DNA of 64,000 nt from Xiamenia xianingshaonis (GTDB taxonomy: Bacteria > Actinomycetota > Coriobacteriia > Coriobacteriales > Eggerthellaceae): positions 186,001 through 250,000 of the forward strand of contig NZ_CP072829.1 of NCBI RefSeq assembly GCF_017945865.1, written 5' to 3'. The position numbers were made by a program, and so were the translations under genes. The notes under the pieces were generated by a model. The model was not told the DNA's origin. It saw nothing but the letters and a program-made list of their open reading frames with translations, and did not search any database. This document shows, in pieces, positions 10,294 to 22,862 of the stretch (position 1 is the first letter of the stretch; each line of letters starts with the position of its first letter).

Positions 10294-10392
10294 GGGCTGT
10301 CCTTTCGCTGTTGGCCGATCCTCGCGGCATTTCTTGCGATCATTCGATACCATTGGTTATAAGGCGGCACCCGACCATTTGCAAGAGAGCGT

Positions 10393-10866
10393 GTGAAAAA
10401 AACGATGAGTGGTAACATGTACAGCGTGCCTCTCGACGAGGCGTGGGAAACGTTCGCGGCGCACCTCGACGGGGCGCGTGCGGGCGTGTTTCTCGTGGTC
10501 AGCAAGGCGGCGGTCGGCGACGGCACACGGGCGGCGCTGACGGCGACGGCGCGGTCGCTCGACTACGGCGACGCCGGCGCGACGTTTGCGCGCATAGAGG
10601 CCGAAGACGGCGCGAAGCTGGATGCGAAGGCGCTGTTTTCCCTGGTGGAAGGCGTGGACCCGCTCGTTGTCGTGGCGGTGGACGGCACAAGCGCGGCGCT
10701 TCTGGGCGAGACGTACCGCACCGACGTCGTGCTCGAGCGCCCCGGCCGCCTGTTCGGCCGTCCGCTGGCCGCCTTCGCCGACTTCGAGGCCTGCCTGGCA
10801 GACCAGGCCGCCAAGCAGCGAGCCTGGCACGTGCTGAAGTCGCTGCCGAAGTACACTGGGAAGTAG
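10393..10866 (+). CDS. Hypothetical protein, 157 residues
   Basis: A soluble, slightly acidic alpha/beta protein with no motif I recognise. A GTG at 10393 and an ATG at 10405 (MSGNMYS) are both possible starts; neither has a strong ribosome site. The central stretch DPLVVVAVDGTSAALLGE looks like a buried beta strand followed by a helix. It is transcribed divergently from the nikR group and precedes the ferredoxin on the same strand, separated by 171 bp that hold a candidate promoter, so it is probably monocistronic. Coding bias and frame length support it as a real gene. Confidence 0.6.
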   Translation: MKKTMSGNMYSVPLDEAWETFAAHLDGARAGVFLVVSKAAVGDGTRAALTATARSLDYGDAGATFARIEAEDGAKLDAKALFSLVEGVDPLVVVAVDGTSAALLGETYRTDVVLERPGRLFGRPLAAFADFEACLADQAAKQRAWHVLKSLPKYTGK

Positions 10867-10944
10867 GGGAGGGCTTTGGGTTCGGCCCCGGCCGCTGCGC
10901 TTACTGCCGTTTTCCACCGTCCCTTGGAAAAACGCGCACAGCCC

Positions 10945-10972
10945 TTGCATAAGCCCTAAAGTTTGGTATCTT
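10945..10972 (+). promoter_or_regulatory. Candidate sigma-70 promoter for ferredoxin
   Basis: TTGCAT (10945-10950) and TATCTT (10967-10972) are spaced by 16 bp and lie about 65 bp before the ferredoxin start, in otherwise non-coding sequence. Called by eye. Confidence 0.4.
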
Positions 10973-11037
10973 GCCCACAGAAGGTTACGGAATTGTCAAC
11001 CTGTCAAGTAAGAATTGCTATCGAGAAGGAGCTGACC

Positions 11038-11226
11038 ATGTCCCATCCCGTAATTGAAACTGACGAGTGCATCGGCTGCGGCATCTGCGTGGACGCCTGC
11101 CCGCAAGAGGTCCTCGAGGTCGTTGGCGGCGTGGCAGACGTCGTGAACGAGGAAAGCTGCATCGCGTGCGGCGACTGCGTCGAGGAATGCCCCATGGGCG
11201 CCATTCCGGAAGTCGTCGAAGAGTAG
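11038..11226 (+). CDS. 2[4Fe-4S] ferredoxin
   Basis: A 62-residue protein with two complete cluster motifs, CIGCGICVDACP and CIACGDCVEECP. Each provides CxxCxxC plus the distant Cys-Pro, as in clostridial-type ferredoxins that carry low-potential electrons in anaerobes. The start at 11038 is preceded by AGAAGGAGC; the longer in-frame extension to 10963 lacks a ribosome site and would add non-ferredoxin sequence. It is acidic, as usual for the family, and is followed by a hairpin terminator, so it is probably transcribed alone. Partners cannot be deduced from position. Confidence 0.95.
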   Translation: MSHPVIETDECIGCGICVDACPQEVLEVVGGVADVVNEESCIACGDCVEECPMGAIPEVVEE

Positions 11227-11253
11227 CGTTTCCCGCCTTTATACAGGTACGCG

Positions 11254-11292
11254 AAAGCGGTGCCGGGCCCAGCGCCTGGCGCCGCTTTTTTG
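11254..11292 (+). terminator. Rho-independent terminator after ferredoxin
   Basis: Arms AAAGCGGTGCC and GGCGCCGCTTT pair over 11 bp (one G-U) and are followed directly by a T run, 28 bp after the ferredoxin stop. Confidence 0.75.
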
Positions 11293-11426
11293 TGTTCGAG
11301 GGCGTGCGGGCGGGGAAGCGGCCGGGGCAAAGCGACGGAAACGGCTGCGGCGCGACGGCTGCCCGGCGCGGCCGACATGCTGCCGGTTCGGTCCGGTTCG
11401 GCGGCTGCTGTGGCGCTTCGTCGGCC

Positions 11427-12668
11427 CTACAAAAGGCACTCCATCAGCTGGCAGAAGGCGACGAGCGCCCCGAAAAAAGCGGCGTTCATGAGGGCGAACA
11501 GGCGCAGGAAGCGGCCCATGGAACAGTCGGGGTCCGCCTGCAGCGCGCGCGTCTTGCGGGCGACGGCGTAGCAGCGAATGGCGATGAGGCTCGCGAGCGA
11601 TCCCACGAACGTGCCGGCCCCGCCGATGTTCACGCCGACGAGCAGCGGCGCCCAATTGCCGGTGAAGTGAGAAAGCAGCACGGCCGCTGGGACGTTGCTG
11701 ATCACCTGGCTCGTGCCGGCGGACACGAGCAGCCCCCAGTCGTCCATGAGCGGCCCGAGGGTCTGCCCCAGGGCCGGAATGCGGGCCATGTTGCCCGCGA
11801 ACACGAAGAAGCACAGAAACGTCGCGAGCAGGCCCCAGTCCACGTTCGCCAAGGCCCGCCGGTCGACGCAAGCCAGAACGGTCGCCACGGCCAGGGCCGC
11901 CGCCCCCGCCGGCACGACGCGAAACACCGCCAGCAGCGTGAGCGCGAACAGCCCGCAGCACGTCGCCAGCCGGCGCCGGTCCAGGGGCATCCGCGACGCG
12001 GCGGCCGACGCAGCGCGCGTCGGGCCATTGTCGGCCGCCCCGCCTTTCGCCCCGTTGCGCGGTTTTCGCGTCGCCGCCCAGGTTGCCGCGACGATTCCTG
12101 TCGTGGCGAACACGAACGGCGGCAGCATGGTGCAGACGAATTCGCCGACCCCGAGGTGATAGTACGTGAACAGGTACAGGTTCTGCGGGTTGCCGAACGG
12201 CGTGATCATGCCGCACAAATTGGCCGCCAGGGCCTGCAGCGCGAACACGAGGGGAATCAGGCGCGTCTGCCCTGCTCCCACAAGCGTCGTCACGGCGAGC
12301 GGCAGCATGATGATAAGCGCCACGTCGTTGGTGAACAGCATGGAAAAAACGGCTGTGACCAGCACCGATATAAGCGCGAGAGAACGTGGCCCGGCTACGT
12401 GGCCGATGATGGCGCGGGCGGCCCGGTCAATGGCTCCCATGCGGCGCAGCGCGTTGGTGACGGCTAGGACGCAGAACAGGCACCCGATGGTCTTCCAGTC
12501 GAAGTAGCCCAGGTAGGCGGCGTCCGGGGGCACTGCCGCCATGGACGCGAGCGCCGCCAGAAGCGCCGCCGCCGTCAGCCAATGCTCGCGCGCCGCGCGC
12601 GCTGCCCGGCGCGCCGGCGAGCTTTCGCTGCTGCGTCGGTCGGTTCTGTTCGATGCGTTGTGTGCCAT
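11427..12668 (-). CDS. SLC13/ArsB-like anion permease
   Basis: A polytopic membrane protein of 413 residues with about ten to twelve hydrophobic segments. It resembles the ion-transporter superfamily that includes SLC13 (DASS), CitMHS and ArsB: a conserved-looking hairpin LFTNDVALIIMLPL early on, an NPQNLYLFTYY stretch, and a second half-repeat with SQVISNVPAAVLL. The paired SxxTNxxxAxxxxP-like motifs are a hallmark of the family. The substrate could be a dicarboxylate, sulfate or another anion and cannot be fixed from sequence. The ATG at 12668 gives a sensible cytoplasmic N-terminus; an upstream ATG at 12755 is also in frame and neither has a clear ribosome site. A basic, Ala-rich loop splits the halves. 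It converges on the ferredoxin. Confidence 0.75.
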   Translation of the reverse strand: MAHNASNRTDRRSSESSPARRAARAAREHWLTAAALLAALASMAAVPPDAAYLGYFDWKTIGCLFCVLAVTNALRRMGAIDRAARAIIGHVAGPRSLALISVLVTAVFSMLFTNDVALIIMLPLAVTTLVGAGQTRLIPLVFALQALAANLCGMITPFGNPQNLYLFTYYHLGVGEFVCTMLPPFVFATTGIVAATWAATRKPRNGAKGGAADNGPTRAASAAASRMPLDRRRLATCCGLFALTLLAVFRVVPAGAAALAVATVLACVDRRALANVDWGLLATFLCFFVFAGNMARIPALGQTLGPLMDDWGLLVSAGTSQVISNVPAAVLLSHFTGNWAPLLVGVNIGGAGTFVGSLASLIAIRCYAVARKTRALQADPDCSMGRFLRLFALMNAAFFGALVAFCQLMECLL

Positions 12669-12957
12669 GCGGGCATTGTACCCCGTCGTGCAAAAGTCCG
12701 CCCGGCGCGATTCGCCGCGGCGCTTCGGTTGGCCGCGCAGCGGCAGATTCCGCATGCTACAGACGCGCTTCCACCTGCTTTAGAACATTCGTTCTACACA
12801 AATCCTCCACATGCTCGCCCGTTGCGAAAAGCGAGACCCCGGGACAGAAACGGGCCTTTGACCAGCGCGTAACGCTTCCCGCGTCGTCGCGCTGCCTCTC
12901 CTTTTGGTTGATACAGTAGTCTCTGCTCAGAAATTTTAAGCGCGGATCGCTACATAA

Positions 12958-12987
12958 CTTGACAGTACCTGACTCAGGTTATATAGT
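12958..12987 (+). promoter_or_regulatory. dnaK promoter overlapped by HAIR-like HspR operator
   Basis: TTGACA (12959-12964) and TATAGT (12982-12987) are 17 bp apart, a near-ideal housekeeping promoter. CTTGACA-N7-ACTCAGG (12958-12978) overlaps the -35 box and spacer and matches the HspR-associated inverted repeat CTTGAGT-N7-ACTCAAG at 11 of 14 arm positions. HspR is encoded in the same operon, so autoregulation by repression is expected, as known in Streptomyces and mycobacteria. Confidence 0.85.
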
Positions 12988-13030
12988 GTACCCAAGCAAA
13001 TGAGACCTGCAATGAAAGGAATCACACATT

Positions 13031-14935
<1,905 letters not shown>

Positions 14936-14940
14936 CGCCC

Positions 14941-15636
14941 ATGACGCCGAGCAAGCCCAACCAGGAACGCACGGCACCCGGCGCGTCTTCCGCCCAGGAC
15001 GAAGCGCAGCAGGCTGGCACCGCCCAGCCTGCGGGCGCAGACGCGACCAGCGCCGACGAGACCGCCGAAGCCGTCGTGATCGACGCCGAGCCGAGCGAAG
15101 GCGAAGAAGCCGACGCCGAGCTTTCGGCCGAAGAGGCCGCCGAGAAGGCAATCGAGGACCTTCGCGCTGAAAAGCAGGCCTGGGAAGACCGCTACCTGCG
15201 CCTTCATGCGGAATGGGACACCTACCGCCGCCGCACCGCCGAGCAGCGCGAAGCCGAAAAGGCCCGCGCCACCGAAAAGCTCGTGACCGACCTCATTCCG
15301 GTCATCGACGACTTCGAGCGCACCATCGCCTATGCCGACGAACACGGCGAGCAAGGCCTGCTCGACGGCGTGAAGGCCGTGTACTCGAAGCTGGGAAGCG
15401 TGCTGGAGCGCAGCGGCGTCGTGGTGCTGAACCCCGTGAACGAGCCGTTCAACGCGCTGGACGCCCAGGCCGTCGCCACGGTGGAAGACAGCTCCGCCTA
15501 CGACGAGACCGTCCGCGATGTGTACCAAAAAGGGTACAAGATGGGCATGAAGGTGCTCAGGCCCGCCATGGTCACCGTGACCTGCGGCGGTCCGAAGCGC
15601 GAACCAGCGCCCGCCGAAGACGCAGACCAACAATAG
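14941..15636 (+). CDS. grpE: Nucleotide exchange factor GrpE
   Basis: GrpE of 231 residues. A long, low-complexity acidic N-terminus (residues 1-70, rich in Ala/Glu) precedes a coiled coil (about 75-115, KQAWEDRYLRLHAEWDTYRRR) and the C-terminal beta domain (GVVVLNPVNEPFN, then VYQKGYKMGMKVLRPAMVTV). It releases ADP from DnaK. The start lies 5 bp after the dnaK stop and its ribosome site (GAAAGGAAG) is inside the end of dnaK, so translation is probably coupled. A strong hairpin follows the gene. Confidence 0.96.
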   Translation: MTPSKPNQERTAPGASSAQDEAQQAGTAQPAGADATSADETAEAVVIDAEPSEGEEADAELSAEEAAEKAIEDLRAEKQAWEDRYLRLHAEWDTYRRRTAEQREAEKARATEKLVTDLIPVIDDFERTIAYADEHGEQGLLDGVKAVYSKLGSVLERSGVVVLNPVNEPFNALDAQAVATVEDSSAYDETVRDVYQKGYKMGMKVLRPAMVTVTCGGPKREPAPAEDADQQ

Positions 15637-15644
15637 CATGACGC

Positions 15645-15679
15645 GACGAAGGCGGGCTGGCAAAAGGCCCGCCTTCGTC
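15645..15679 (+). terminator. Intra-operonic hairpin between grpE and dnaJ
   Basis: A perfect 13-bp stem (15645-15657 with 15667-15679) sits 9 bp after the grpE stop. It is followed by TCAAAAG rather than a T run, so it is more likely an attenuator or a 3'-end stabiliser that lowers dnaJ relative to dnaK-grpE than a full terminator. Confidence 0.6.
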
Positions 15680-15731
15680 TCAAAAGCCTGACCAAACACA
15701 TCATCGTTAAAAGCAAGGAGGTGGAGCGTCC

Positions 15732-16673
15732 ATGGCCGCTACCCCGGACTATTACAAGATCCTTGGCGTTCCACGGACGGCAACGCAGGCAGACATCAAA
15801 AAGGCGTTCCGCAAGCTCGCACGCACCCATCATCCCGACGCCGGCGGCGACGAGGCGAAGTTCAAGGAAATCAACGAAGCCTACGAGGTGCTGTCCGACG
15901 AAAAGAAGCGCAACCTGTACGACCAGTACGGAACCGCGAACGAAAACCAGATCCCCCAGGGCTGGGGCGGCGGTGGCACGGTCGACTTCAGCGACATCTT
16001 CGGCGGCGGCAGCTGGGCCGACATCCTGGAATCGCTGCGCCACGGCGAAGGCGCGTTCGGCGGATCGAGCGGATTCGGCGGCAGCTGGGACTTCGGCGGC
16101 GCGCGCAGCCCGCGTCCCACCAAGGGCCAGGACATGAACGTCACCCTCAACGTCACGTTCGAAGAGGCGTTCAACGGCGCTGAAAAGCGCGTGACCGTGC
16201 GCGTGCCGGGCCGCTCCGAAGCCGAAACGCTCACCGTGAAGATCCCGGCCGGCGCCGTCGACGGCGGCCGCGTGCGCTTCAAGAAGAAGGGCGCCCCGGG
16301 AGAGGCCGGCGGGGAAGACGGCGATTTGCTCATCACCACCAAGATCGGCGAGCACAAGCTCTACCGCCGCCAAAAGGCCGACGTGCTCATGGACGTGCCC
16401 ATCACGTTTCCCGAAGCCGCGCTGGGGGCATCCATCGTGGTGCCCACGCCCGACGGCAAGAAGGTGCGCGTGAAGGTGCCTGCCGGCACGCAGGACGAAA
16501 CGGTGCTGACGGTGCGCGGCAAAGGCGCCCCGCAGGTGAAGGGCAGCGGCCACGGCGATTTGAAGCTCACGCTGAAGGTGGTCGTCCCCGCCGAAGTCAA
16601 CGACGAGCAGAAGCGTGCGCTTGAGGCGTTTGCCGCCGCGTCGAAGGAACCCGTAAGGTCGTGGGAACAATGA
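15732..16673 (+). CDS. DnaJ/CbpA-type co-chaperone without zinc finger
   Basis: A 313-residue J-protein. The J domain (residues 5-72) carries the essential HPD in [13 protein letters not shown]; a Gly/Phe-rich linker follows (about 78-125, with repeats such as FGGSSGFGG), then the two C-terminal beta domains. The four CxxCxGxG zinc motifs of type I DnaJ are absent, so it is a type II (CbpA/DnaJB-like) protein, yet it sits in the place of the operon's DnaJ. It stimulates DnaK ATPase and delivers substrates. AAGGAGG lies ideally before the ATG. Its stop overlaps the hspR start (ATGA). Confidence 0.93.
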   Translation: MAATPDYYKILGVPRTATQADIKKAFRKLARTHHPDAGGDEAKFKEINEAYEVLSDEKKRNLYDQYGTANENQIPQGWGGGGTVDFSDIFGGGSWADILESLRHGEGAFGGSSGFGGSWDFGGARSPRPTKGQDMNVTLNVTFEEAFNGAEKRVTVRVPGRSEAETLTVKIPAGAVDGGRVRFKKKGAPGEAGGEDGDLLITTKIGEHKLYRRQKADVLMDVPITFPEAALGASIVVPTPDGKKVRVKVPAGTQDETVLTVRGKGAPQVKGSGHGDLKLTLKVVVPAEVNDEQKRALEAFAAASKEPVRSWEQ

Positions 16674-17077
16674 GCGCCTCGCACACCGACCGCGACCGTC
16701 CGCTGTACATGATCTCGGTGGCGGCGCAGCTGGCGGGGGTCCATCCCCAAACGCTGCGCGCATACGAGCAAAAGGGCCTGGTCACACCCCAGCGCACGAG
16801 CGGCAACACCCGCATGTACTCCCAGGCCGACATCGATCGGCTGGAACTTATCAACGAACTGACCAGCGAAGGCATCAATTTGGCGGGCGTCATCCGCATC
16901 CTCGATCTGGAAGGCCGCCTCGACGAGCGCGACGCCGAGATCGACGACTTGCACAAGCGGGTGCGCCGCCTGGCCGACCGCGTCCACGAGCTGGAAACGC
17001 GGGAAAGCGTCACCGCGCTCGTGCGCGTGGCCGACCTGCCGGCTGCGAGCCATCGCCTGCCGGGCATTCATCCGTAG
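16670..17077 (+). CDS. hspR: HspR, MerR-family heat-shock repressor
   Basis: A 135-residue MerR-type regulator. The winged-helix DNA-binding domain ([21 protein letters not shown]) matches HspR, followed by a dimerising coiled coil (about residues 75-110). HspR represses the dnaK operon through HAIR sites, using DnaK as co-repressor; a HAIR-like site lies over the dnaK promoter. I chose the ATG at 16670, which forms an ATGA overlap with the dnaJ stop; a GTG at 16661 is also possible. Translational coupling to dnaJ is likely. The next gene, clpB, is 141 bp downstream and is a known HspR regulon member. Confidence 0.95.
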   Translation: MSASHTDRDRPLYMISVAAQLAGVHPQTLRAYEQKGLVTPQRTSGNTRMYSQADIDRLELINELTSEGINLAGVIRILDLEGRLDERDAEIDDLHKRVRRLADRVHELETRESVTALVRVADLPAASHRLPGIHP

Positions 17078-17218
17078 GATCGCGACCGCTTCGAAGCCTG
17101 CGGTCTCGGCGCGTCCGCGGTGCCTGCAGGCTTCGGCGGCTTCCGCTTCGGATTCCGCCTTCGCACCGGTCTGACCTGCATCAACCAACGCAACAACCAA
17201 GACAAGGAGGCCCCGACC

Positions 17219-19969
<2,751 letters not shown>

Positions 19970-20031
19970 CTTGTCGCCCGCGTGCCGGGCAACGTGACTC
20001 AAAACAATACGCTTTCCATTCTCTCCTTTCG

Positions 20032-20067
20032 CGGCGGCGCCCCGGTCTTTCGGCTGGGGCGCCGCCG
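20032..20067 (+). terminator. Hairpin terminator after clpB
   Basis: A perfect 12-bp GC-only stem (20032-20043 with 20056-20067) and 12-nt loop lie 62 bp after the clpB stop. There is no long T run. It probably ends the chaperone operon. The rest of 20068-20388 is non-coding. Confidence 0.6.
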
Positions 20068-20249
20068 TGTCTGCCGGGCGGTGCGACAGCTGCAGCGGGC
20101 GCGTTTGCGGGCTGGCGTGGCAGGCGGGGGCTGGTCGCCGGCGGGGCGGTGCGGCAGCTGCGTCCGGCGCAGACGAGGGGTGCGTCCTGCCGATGGTGCG
20201 GCTTCGTTCGCCAAACGCCGCCGCGACCGGGCGGGAGCTTCGCCGCTCC

Positions 20250-20258
20250 TGCTATAAT
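20250..20258 (+). promoter_or_regulatory. Extended -10 promoter for xpt
   Basis: TGCTATAAT fits the extended -10 pattern (TGnTATAAT); no good -35 box is seen 17 bp upstream. It leaves a leader of about 125 nt before xpt in which I could not find the purine-riboswitch core. Confidence 0.5.
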
Positions 20259-20388
20259 GCTTCGATCTTGCATGTGCCGGGAAGGCGCTGATGAAAGCCG
20301 GTCTGTCTGCGCAATAATGACGGAATTGATCAGCATTTTCCGGGGCTTTTGAGCATGCAACACGTCCGCACGTGCGCTAGGAGTCTGT

Positions 20389-20970
20389 ATGCAGCTACTC
20401 GAAGACCGCATCGCTCGCGACGGTGTCGTGAAGTCCGGCAACGTTTTGAAAGTCGACAGCTTTCTGAACCATCAGATAGACATCGACCTGCTTGACGCTC
20501 TGGGCGCTGAATGGGCCCGCCTGTTCCAGGACAAGCCCATCACGAAGATCCTCACCATTGAGGCGAGCGGCATCGGCATTGCGTGCATGGCGGCCCTCCA
20601 TTTCGACGTGCCGGTTGTGTTCGCGAAAAAGACCCAGTCCCTCAACCTCGACGGCGAGATGCTCTGCACAAAAATCGATTCATTCACGCACAAAAAGACG
20701 TTTGACGTCATCGTTGCCAAGCGCTTCATCAGCCCCGACGACCATATTCTCATCATTGACGATTTCCTCGCCAATGGGTGTGCCCTGCGCGGTCTCATTG
20801 AGCTGGTCGGACAGGCGGGCGCTGTGGTCGAGGGCCTTGGCGTTGCGGTGGAGAAGGGCTTCCAAGGTGGCGGCGACGATCTGCGAGCGCGCGGCTACCG
20901 CGTCGAGAGTCTTGCCATCATTGAGTCCATGGATGCCGAATCTGGGGCGATCTGCTTCCGTACCGCATAA
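20389..20970 (+). CDS. xpt: Xanthine phosphoribosyltransferase
   Basis: A 193-residue type I phosphoribosyltransferase that converts xanthine and PRPP to XMP. It matches Xpt at the N-terminus ([25 protein letters not shown] is typical in form; Bacillus Xpt is 194 residues), in [12 protein letters not shown] and in the PRPP-binding loop [12 protein letters not shown] (about residues 122-133). It is soluble and cytoplasmic. A xanthine/uracil-type permease follows on the same strand 218 bp later, giving a transport-plus-salvage pair. The ATG follows GCTAGGAGTCTGT, an acceptable ribosome site. Confidence 0.93.
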   Translation: MQLLEDRIARDGVVKSGNVLKVDSFLNHQIDIDLLDALGAEWARLFQDKPITKILTIEASGIGIACMAALHFDVPVVFAKKTQSLNLDGEMLCTKIDSFTHKKTFDVIVAKRFISPDDHILIIDDFLANGCALRGLIELVGQAGAVVEGLGVAVEKGFQGGGDDLRARGYRVESLAIIESMDAESGAICFRTA

Positions 20971-21188
20971 ACACGGGACCTCAAGAGCCGAACTTCATTG
21001 TGCAGTTGCTCAACATGAGAGCTCTCTGCTTCTGTGCGGCGTCGGTGCTTGGCGTTCGAGCGATAGGTCTCGTTTGCAACAAGGGCCACTGTGCGAACTA
21101 ACAAAAAGGAAAGAAATAGCGGAGAATCCGTCCTACGCCCGTGGTATTCTTCCATCATTATGCGGCAGGCGCACAGAAAGGGCTTCCG

Positions 21189-22757
21189 ATGGGCATGGAC
21201 CACCCGACTTCTCCAGAAGCATGCGAAGACGCGCAAAAAAAGGTTGCGCCGAAGGAACCGGCAGTCGACGCTGCGTCTGGCAAGGGCTGCGGGAAGGGGT
21301 TTGACCGGCAGGCCTTGTTCGACTTGGACGGGGCCATTCCGCCCCAACGTGCGGTGCCGTATGGCTTGCAGCACATTTTGGCGATGTTCGTGGCGAACTT
21401 GGCGCCTATTTATATCGTTGCCGCAGCGGCAAGCCTTGACCAGGCCATGACGTCGACGCTTATCCAAAACGCCATGCTCATCGCTGGCCTCGGCACGCTT
21501 ATCCAGCTGTTTCCGGTGTGGCGGGTCGGCAGCGGGCTGCCCATCGTGATGGGCATCAGCTTCACGTTCGTCAGCGTGCTGTGCGGCATCGTGGCAACCT
21601 ATGGATACGGTGCGGCCATCGGCGCGGTGCTGGTCGGCGGTGTCGTGGAAGGAGTGCTTGGCCTGTTCGCGCGGTACTGGCGGCGCTTCATCAGCCCCAT
21701 CGTGGCGGCAGTGGTGGTTACGGCCATCGGATTTTCCCTGCTTGGTGTGGGGGCCGTCAGCTTCGGTGGCGGCTCGGGCGCACCGGATTTCGGCAGTGCG
21801 CAAAACCTGCTGCTCGGGATGGTGTCGCTTGTCAGCTGTCTGGTGTTCCAGGTGGTCGCCAAAGGGTTCGCCAAGCAGCTGTCGGTGCTGTTCGGCCTGG
21901 CCATCGGGTATGCGGTGGCGCTTTGTCTCGGGGCTGTCGACCTGTCGGGCTTCCAGTCGCTGTCGCTGTTCGCGCTGCCACAGGTCATGCCGGTCGTGCC
22001 GGAATTCCGCCTTGACGCCATCGTGCCGCTCGTGCTCATCTTCTTGGTGTCGGCCACCGAAACCATCGGCGACACGTCGGCGCTCACCATGGTGGGCCTC
22101 GACCGCGAGGTGCGCGACCGCGAGCTGTCCGGCTCGATCGCCTGCGACGGCTTCACGTCGTCGCTTTCGGGCCTGTTCGGCTGTTTGCCCATCACGTCGT
22201 TTTCGCAGAACGTCGGCCTGATCGCTATGACGAAGGTCGTGAACCGGCGGGCCATTGCGTCGGGCGCCGTCATCATGGTCGCCGCTGCGTTCGTGCCGCT
22301 CATCTCGGTGGTGTTCAGCTCGCTGCCTGAAGCGGTGTTGGGCGGGTGCACCATCATGATGTTCGGCAACATCATCGTGTCGGGCTTCCAGATGATCGCA
22401 CGGGCCGGCTTCACGCAGCGCAACATCATCATTGCAGCGTTGTCGCTGGCGGTTGGTCTGGGCTTTACCCAGGTGGGGGACTTGTTCGTCATCTTCCCGC
22501 AGATCGTGCAGGAGGTGTTTGCGCAGAACTGCGTGGCGACGGTGTTTTTGGTGGCGCTGGTCGCAAACCTCGCGCTGCCGAAAGAAGCTCACGTGAAGCT
22601 GGACGAGCAATACGACGGCAGCCACACGCCGCGCACTCCCACGTCCGAAGAGATCGCCGAAGCGCGAGCGACGTTGGCTGCGGCGGGCGCAAGCCCTGCG
22701 ACGGACGCAGGCGGATGCAACCCGATCGCAGAAGCGGAAGTCCGAGCCAAAGCATAG
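21189..22757 (+). CDS. Xanthine/uracil permease (NCS2/NAT family)
   Basis: A 522-residue membrane protein with about twelve to fourteen hydrophobic segments. It matches the nucleobase-ascorbate transporter family: QHILAMFVANLAPIYIVAAA near the N-terminus, the central ATETIGDTSALT motif, and the family signature around SFSQNVGLIAMTKV. NCS2 proteins import uracil, xanthine or urate by proton symport. The xpt neighbour favours xanthine. The ATG at 21189 is preceded by GAAAGGG and is preferred to the GTG at 21141, which lies on the likely promoter. A hydrophilic N-terminal tail (about 35 residues) and an Ala-rich C-terminal tail are cytoplasmic. Confidence 0.9.
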   Translation: MGMDHPTSPEACEDAQKKVAPKEPAVDAASGKGCGKGFDRQALFDLDGAIPPQRAVPYGLQHILAMFVANLAPIYIVAAAASLDQAMTSTLIQNAMLIAGLGTLIQLFPVWRVGSGLPIVMGISFTFVSVLCGIVATYGYGAAIGAVLVGGVVEGVLGLFARYWRRFISPIVAAVVVTAIGFSLLGVGAVSFGGGSGAPDFGSAQNLLLGMVSLVSCLVFQVVAKGFAKQLSVLFGLAIGYAVALCLGAVDLSGFQSLSLFALPQVMPVVPEFRLDAIVPLVLIFLVSATETIGDTSALTMVGLDREVRDRELSGSIACDGFTSSLSGLFGCLPITSFSQNVGLIAMTKVVNRRAIASGAVIMVAAAFVPLISVVFSSLPEAVLGGCTIMMFGNIIVSGFQMIARAGFTQRNIIIAALSLAVGLGFTQVGDLFVIFPQIVQEVFAQNCVATVFLVALVANLALPKEAHVKLDEQYDGSHTPRTPTSEEIAEARATLAAAGASPATDAGGCNPIAEAEVRAKA

Positions 22758-22800
22758 AAAGCGCCTGTTAGGGCGTCGCCGCCGTCTTTCGAAACCCCTT

Positions 22801-22845
22801 TGCAAAAATTGCAAAAGATGCAAAAATTGCAAAAGATGCAAAACG
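22801..22845 (+). repeat. Five 9-bp tandem repeats (TGCAAAAnn)
   Basis: Five consecutive 9-mers, alternating TGCAAAAAT and TGCAAAAGA with a last TGCAAAACG, lie 18 bp before the ATPase start and just ahead of its ribosome site. The alternating pattern makes a perfect 18-bp duplication. The sequence is AT-rich in a GC-rich region. It would read as repeated (L/M)QK codons if translated from an upstream TTG. Confidence 0.85.
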
Positions 22846-22862
22846 AAAAAGAAGGTGATCGC

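Noticed and set aside
20259-20388. Purine riboswitch upstream of xpt
   Set aside because: A TATAAT and an AATAAT occur, but the conserved P2/P3 loops and core of the purine aptamer are not present.
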